The notes below the pieces were generated by a model. That model saw only the letters and a program-made list of their open reading frames with translations. It was not told the DNA's origin and ran no database searches. A program made the translations under genes and the position numbers. Source: JAVVFH01 sp032250585 (GTDB taxonomy: Bacteria > Pseudomonadota > Gammaproteobacteria > Xanthomonadales > SZUA-36). From it: a stretch of 30,673 nt of DNA. Shown one piece after another: positions 26,001 through 30,673 of the stretch (position 1 is the stretch's first letter; each line of letters begins with the position of its first letter). Location of the stretch: positions 1 to 30,673 of the forward strand of contig JAVVFH010000012.1 in assembly GCA_032250585.1 (NCBI GenBank). The letters are read 5' to 3'.

Positions 26001-26209
26001 CGGGGGTGTTGGGGGCGCCGGAGATCTACGAACAGCCGTTTCCCCAGCTGGATTTTGTCTTCAAGCGCCGCTTTGCCGAAGACTGGCGCTTCGTGCTGAA
26101 GCTCAAGAACCTGCTGGACCCGGAGGTCGAGTTTGTCCAGGGGCAGGAAACCACCCGCGCTTTCAAGCTGGGGCGCGAAGCCAGCGTCGAGTTGCAGTGG
26201 TCATTCTAG
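23045..26209 (+). CDS. TonB-dependent outer-membrane receptor with carboxypeptidase-regulatory-like N-terminus
   Basis: The product has 1054 residues. The signal peptide is cleaved near VPALA-Q (27). Residues 30-110 and 140-215 look like beta-sandwich domains of the carboxypeptidase-regulatory kind. A TonB-box-like ELPEFVVIAPY (about 221-231) comes next. The plug domain shows ALKRVTGLTLVGGQYIYVRG, LGERYSSVVLN, PSPDPTRRVVPLSLFP and LPGEFGGGIVQLRT. A 22-strand-type barrel fills the rest and ends in the aromatic VELQWSF expected for BAM insertion. The start chosen gives a normal signal peptide; an in-frame ATG 21 nt earlier only adds seven residues. It probably imports a large or scarce substrate using the TonB set upstream. 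Substrate is unknown. Confidence 0.92.
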   Translation: MHLILRAFARLVAAGLVCLLTTVPALAQSLNLTLYVFNEGTPVQNIEILLDSQLIGLTNERGVAVLEIEPGIHYLELRLEDAVVVDQQILAVEDEYSQWIIDITGGGSALYDVESSGPGLAGTVTAVEETDLAPGVLDGQLISSDDGRPVENARIFISGVAADIRSDAEGRFSAEVPAGQRSVSVLHSGFNTLTRDKVEVPEEGTVSLQLELTPAGSELPEFVVIAPYISGSLASVMAERRESEGVTDVLSAEQISRAGDSNAAGALKRVTGLTLVGGQYIYVRGLGERYSSVVLNDATIPSPDPTRRVVPLSLFPTDVIEAVVVQKTASSNLPGEFGGGIVQLRTVSFPPELTGNLGISLGVRDNTTFETGLDYEGGDSDFLGFDDGTRDLPGSLADAIAGGQFLRPRSFTNPDGLTPEEIEVFGEDLAAVSSYDLLEQTVPLDLGLSGSFGNSFEFGDGMRWGFLTAIKYDNKWTQLNEIRREFSAVADGGLQLADELDVIRTVNNIDTSLFANLGVEFSDNHKLGLNAMLLRQAENETKISEGLEDSQKLRRFEFEWIENELLSYQAVGSHIFALQDWTLDWQYTDATATRDEPNTRRYRRDDDDGDGVFEVSTRSDSNSQSWSDLEDNLRHWSLDSALPLEFGDHVLAMRGGLGGLDRDREASIRTFSFQGRIPNELLTLDLSELLTPSFIDPRILQLKETTRATDTYTATQTLDSRFLNLDLSLFNGKYRISAGLREEDNRQQVVTADLSNPNAPPVIGDIDKVDRLPSAAITWAYSDKAQLRAAYAESVNRPDFREMAPAPYLDPLLDIVTVGNPELKTAELKNYDLRWEYYFSPSEGFSLAGFYKEFSNPIEKTFSSGGSARIINLQNALAAELIGVEVDYAQSLGWIGSQSWLGWLADFEWGFLGPVDWAHYRFAFNYAWIDSTVEIDTSLTTQTNSDRPLQGQSPWVINLQLGYYNPDSPTEWNLLYNEFGARISQAGVLGAPEIYEQPFPQLDFVFKRRFAEDWRFVLKLKNLLDPEVEFVQGQETTRAFKLGREASVELQWSF

Positions 26210-26245
26210 ACCGTTGCCGGAAGCCCCGCCAAAGCTCTCACGATC

Positions 26246-26279
26246 TGGTCACATTAATGTCACATGGCTCCGGTAACGT
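26246..26279 (+). promoter_or_regulatory. PhoB-box-like repeat upstream of the beta-helix gene
   Basis: TGGTCAC-ATTA-ATGTCAC (26246-26263) has the 7-4-7 direct-repeat layout of a Pho box; the halves match CTGTCAC at 5 and 6 of 7 positions. A TAACGT hexamer begins exactly 10 bp downstream (26274-26279), a weak -10. The same arrangement precedes the TonB operon. Between this site and the gene, ACTCAAT occurs twice with an 11-bp period (26311-26317, 26322-26328). The regulator is inferred. Confidence 0.45.
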
Positions 26280-26351
26280 AGCGACTCGATTGACCGCATC
26301 ACGATTTCGTACTCAATCAAGACTCAATTCCAATTCCCGGAGGGAACTAAA

Positions 26352-28112
<1,761 letters not shown>

Positions 28113-28152
28113 TCGCATACGATCAAACCGACTGACGACCCTGCACTACCCT

Positions 28153-28182
28153 GAGGGGCCGGACTACCGGCCCCTCTTTTTT
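28153..28182 (+). terminator. Rho-independent terminator after the beta-helix gene
   Basis: A perfect 10-bp stem (GAGGGGCCGG / CCGGCCCCTC) with an ACTA loop is followed directly by six T residues. It begins 41 nt after the stop codon and should end transcripts before the rquA promoter. Confidence 0.95.
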
Positions 28183-28303
28183 AGCGTGACGAAAGACCGG
28201 GCTCAGCCGCGATGTGCTTTGATTCAAAGCTCTTACAGCGGTTCCCACAGGGCCTCCCACGCGACCTTCTGCCAGGCCTGTGGAAGCACGCGCGGTTCAT
28301 GAT

Positions 28304-28345
28304 TTGATGCAGGTCATTGTCGCGTCGCGCCGGGCTGGATAGAGT
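28304..28345 (+). promoter_or_regulatory. FNR/Anr-type promoter of rquA
   Basis: TTGAT-GCAG-GTCAT (28304-28317) matches the FNR/Anr consensus at 8 of 10 positions. A TAGAGT hexamer (28340-28345) is centred 32 bp downstream, the class II FNR spacing. The box and its flank are 18/21 identical to the box before ubiU. It lies 82 bp before the rquA start. Anaerobic induction is therefore likely, but the regulator is inferred. Confidence 0.75.
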
Positions 28346-28399
28346 CCGGTTTGGCCTGCAACCTGCACGCCCGCAGGCGCCCGAATCAAGGACCGAAAA

Positions 28400-29230
28400 A
28401 TGGACGATGTCGCCCGTTCGATCACCTGCCCCTCTGCCCCGAATGCGTTGAGCGAGCCCCCCGATACCCGGCTCGAACTCCAGCCGCCGGTAGCGGCCGT
28501 GAGCGGCCGCCCGGAAATACCGGACTACTTGCAGAAAACCTACTACTGGGCGTATCTGAACCCGCGCAACGTCCGCTTGCTCGACCGCGAATTCGTCGTC
28601 AGAACCATCCTCTGGCAGCAGCACATCAAGCTCCAGAAGCTGGCGTTCGCCGAGATTCGGGCTGGCCAGAGCGTCTTGCAGCCGGCCTCGGTGTACGGCC
28701 GCTTCGTCCCCAACCTGGCGGCCCACATCGGCCCGCAGGGCAGCCTCGACGTGGTCGACGTGGCCGAAGTGCAGGTGCTCAGCGCGCGGCGCAAGCTCCG
28801 GGGCTTCCCTTCCGCCACCGTGCACCACAGCAACATTATCGATTTTCGCGGCGGACCCTTCGACGTGGTGTGCTGTTATTTTCTGCTGCACGAGGTTCCC
28901 GACTCCTATAAGTACGAAGTCGTGAACCTGCTGCTGGACAAGCTCGGCCCGGGCGGCAAGGCGGTTTTCGTCGACTACCACAAGCCGTGCTGGTGGCACC
29001 CGCTGAAACTGATCACCAGCATCGTTTTCGACACGCTCGAGCCCTATGCGAAAACCTTGTGGCACCACGAAATCCGCGATTTCGCAGGCACACCCGAACG
29101 CTTCCGCTGGAGCAAGGAAACCTGCTTCGGCGGACTGTTCCAGAAGGTCGTCGCCAGCAGGCGGGAAGGCCTGAGTCAACACCCCGTGGGACCGGCTTTA
29201 GGCGGGAAGGCCGCCGTCCATAGCGGCTGA
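28400..29230 (+). CDS. rquA: RquA, rhodoquinone biosynthesis enzyme
   Basis: The product has 276 residues and belongs to the methyltransferase-like RquA family, which converts ubiquinone to rhodoquinone by replacing a methoxy group with an amino group; SAM has been reported as amino donor. Diagnostic stretches are YLQKTYYWAYLNP (43-55), RTILWQQH, the altered SAM loop VLQPASVYG (92-100), VVDVAEVQ, CCYFLLHEVPD (158-168) and LEPYAKTLWHHEI (213-225). Homology ends at about residue 254. The last 22 residues are read through REP-like sequence and overlap the truncated gene on the other strand. AAGGA lies 7 nt before the ATG. Rhodoquinone is the low-potential quinone used for fumarate reduction, so this gene implies anaerobic respiration in the host. 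Fumarate reductase is not in the window. Confidence 0.92.
   Translation: MDDVARSITCPSAPNALSEPPDTRLELQPPVAAVSGRPEIPDYLQKTYYWAYLNPRNVRLLDREFVVRTILWQQHIKLQKLAFAEIRAGQSVLQPASVYGRFVPNLAAHIGPQGSLDVVDVAEVQVLSARRKLRGFPSATVHHSNIIDFRGGPFDVVCCYFLLHEVPDSYKYEVVNLLLDKLGPGGKAVFVDYHKPCWWHPLKLITSIVFDTLEPYAKTLWHHEIRDFAGTPERFRWSKETCFGGLFQKVVASRREGLSQHPVGPALGGKAAVHSG
29159..29212 (+). repeat. 13-bp direct repeat in REP-like sequence at the rquA 3' end
   Basis: AGGCGGGAAGGCC occurs at 29159-29171 and again at 29200-29212. Between them is GTGGGACCGGCTTTAGGC, which resembles the GTGGGAGCGGCTTTAGCC-type REP sequences common between genes in Gammaproteobacteria. Related short pieces occur near 3752 and 17823 (GCTCCCAC) and at 28241 (GGTTCCCAC). 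Membership of one repeat family is inferred. Confidence 0.45.
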
Positions 29231-29575
29231 AGCCGGCCGGAAAGCCGCCGCGATTTCGCTGCCCTGCTCGCCGCCGCCGACCGCCACGATCCGGCGCTCC
29301 CGATCGATGCGGTAGGCGCCGCCATCGGCCGTACCCACGGCGCCGTCGAAGCGCAGCATATAGGCGAGTTCCTGTTCGAAGACCTGTTGCAGGCTGCGCC
29401 GGGAGGTGAACAGGCCGTTGCACATCAACACCGCCTGCACGCCGTTGCGGATCATCTCGAGCTGGCTGCTGAAGTAATCGTGGTCGTCAGGTTGCGGCGT
29501 CTGCGCGGTAGCGAATTGGGGCAGGCCGAGCAGGAGGCTCAGAAAAATCCATTTTTTCGGATCGGTAATCGGCAT
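29198..29575 (-). pseudogene. Truncated serine hydrolase (beta-lactamase-related), N-terminus only
   Basis: A signal peptide (KKWIFLSLLLGLPQFATAQ) is followed by YFSSQLEMIRNGVQAVLMCN, GLFTSRRSLQQVFEQELAY and a GGAYRIDRERRIVAVGG stretch. This resembles the start of exported serine hydrolases of the beta-lactamase class C kind, usually around 450-500 residues. Only 125 codons remain: the frame leaves homology after EIAAAFRP and stops in REP-like sequence. The SxxK and YxN active-site motifs are absent. It starts 5 nt after the ATPase stop and converges on rquA with 33 nt overlap. The family call is from remembered similarity. Truncation could be real decay or an assembly fault. Confidence 0.55.
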
Positions 29576-29580
29576 CGGTT

Positions 29581-30673
29581 TTAAAAGTTTCGGCTCAGCC
29601 ACTTTTCCGCCTCGACGACCAGCAGCATCGCGATGCCGGCCGCCACGATGAGGAGTCCGTCGCGGATCGCCACCGGGCGGGTCTCGAACACGGCCTGCAA
29701 CGGCGGCGCGTAGGTCAGTGCGAACTGTGCCAGGGTCACGGTCATGATGCCGATCAACAGGGCGCGCGTGCCCAGCACGGCGCGCCAGGTCAAAGCGCTG
29801 CCGTGCGTGTAGCGGACGCTGAACAGATAGAAGATTTCCATCACCACCAGCGTGTTCACGACCAGCGTGCGCGAGGTCTCCAGCGGCAGGTCGCGTGTCT
29901 GGCCCCAGCGGGCGCCGCATCGTGCCTGCTTCGGTGGGCTCGAAGGCGAGCGTCAGACCCAGCGCGACCGCGGTCCAGGGTCCGGACCTCGCCCCCGCTG
30001 CGCTGTTCGCAGCACATCTCGAGGATCCGTTCGGGCGCCCCCTTGAGCAGTACGAAGCACTCACCCGCATGGCTGTGGTGCAGTGTGGCCATTACGCGGT
30101 GGGCCGGATCGAAGGGGATTTCATCACCGCTCCGAAAAGCGCCCCGGGGTTCGTAGCCGACGCCGTCGACGTCATTACGGCAATCGCCGGCCACCAGCGA
30201 TTGCGCGGTCATCTCGTTGCGCGTCAGGGTGCCTGTTTTATCCGAGCAGATCACGGCAACCGAACCCAGGGTTTCCACCGCGGTTAAACGGCGGATGATC
30301 GCGTTGCGTCCGGCCATCCGCTGCACGCCGATGGCCAGCGAAATGGTCAGGATGGCAGGCAGCCCTTCGGGTATCGCCGCGACGGTGAGACCGACCACGG
30401 CCATGAAGGCGTCCGCCAGCGGGTAATCGCGCAGCCCCAGGGCGACAGAAAAGGTCAGGGCGGAAAGGCCGAGAATGAAGGCCGTCAGGCGCTGCGCGAA
30501 GCGGTGCATCTGGCGCAGAAGGGGCGTTTTCAGCGAGGTCACCGAGCGCATCAACTGGCTGATCCGTCCCAGTTCGGTATGCTCGCCGGTGGCAACGACG
30601 ACTTCGACGCCCTGGCCGCCTGAAACCAGGGTGCCCGAATAGGCCATGCAGGCGCGATCCGCCAGTTCGGCTT
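29581..30673 (-). pseudogene. P2-type cation-transporting ATPase with internal deletions (runs off right edge)
   Basis: Three pieces of one P-type ATPase lie in order but in three reading frames. Piece one (right edge to about 29980) has the actuator end, the TM4 motif PEGLPAILT, the phosphorylation site DKTGTLT and FVLLKGAPERILEMC. Piece two (about 29911-29975) reads TAVALGLTLAFEPTEAGTMR, normally just after TM6. Piece three (about 29909 to 29581) reads WGQTRDLPLETSRTLVVN and NTLVVMEIFYLFSVRYTHG, the C-terminal helices. The segment with the GDGxND hinge and TM5-6 (roughly 200-250 residues) is missing at the first junction, and about 25-30 residues, one helix, at the second. The product cannot be a working pump. 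The N-terminal part lies beyond the edge. Confidence 0.85.

Noticed and set aside
28217..28229. CTTTGATTCAAAG as another FNR box
   Set aside because: The TTGA/TCAA halves have no 4-bp spacer as FNR requires, and no promoter element is at a fitting distance.
29198..30070. A single 290-codon minus-strand open frame
   Set aside because: It is a chance joining of ATPase piece two, out-of-frame ATPase sequence and the hydrolase N-terminus. The signal peptide lies in the middle, so the real start is at 29575.

Overview
The window is GC-rich, densely coded DNA from a proteobacterium, most probably a gammaproteobacterium. The evidence is a close E. coli-like UbiT/UbiU/UbiV/UbiD set, a Vibrio-type TonB2 complex with a TtpC-like subunit, and REP-like intergenic sequences. 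No rRNA, tRNA, CRISPR array or intact insertion sequence was found. The lineage call is an inference from gene content.

Left arm (1-7075): the start of a coniferyl-aldehyde dehydrogenase running off the left edge, a small BRCT-domain protein, an exported M20 peptidase, a D-2-hydroxyacid dehydrogenase, a periplasmic protein-L-isoaspartate methyltransferase, and a large membrane protein with a spermidine-synthase-like domain.

Island (about 7165-13700): after a remnant of a GNAT acetyltransferase come four co-directional genes. They encode a DUF6880-like helical-repeat protein, a protein with a CcbP-like N-terminus and TPR-like C-terminus, a SAP-like/Helicase_C_3 protein, and an XPB (ERCC3)-type helicase. 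Leucine codon use shifts from CTG towards CTC here, which suggests transfer. The helicase and its partner are the kind of pair known from Actinobacteria. The two upstream proteins make this a candidate uncharacterised DNA-repair or defence module.

Quinone region (13749-17823): ubiT diverges from ubiU-ubiV-ubiD. UbiTUV make ubiquinone without oxygen and UbiD is the decarboxylase of the same pathway. An FNR/Anr-type box lies midway between ubiT and ubiU. About 14 kb away, rquA (28400-29230), the ubiquinone-to-rhodoquinone enzyme, has a nearly identical box at the same distance from its -10 element. Together they suggest an oxygen-controlled anaerobic quinone programme: make ubiquinone without O2, then convert part of it to rhodoquinone.

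TonB region (18009-28112): a DUF3450 protein, TtpC-like, ExbB, ExbD, TonB, TPR and TonB-dependent receptor operon is followed by a separate gene for an exported parallel-beta-helix-like protein and a strong terminator. Both transcription units are preceded by PhoB-box-like 7-4-7 repeats with a -10-like hexamer exactly 10 bp downstream, so phosphate control is possible.

Right end (29198-30673): a serine-hydrolase gene cut off after its N-terminus and a P-type ATPase missing internal segments, with its pieces in three frames. Both look like pseudogenes, or the assembly is faulty here.
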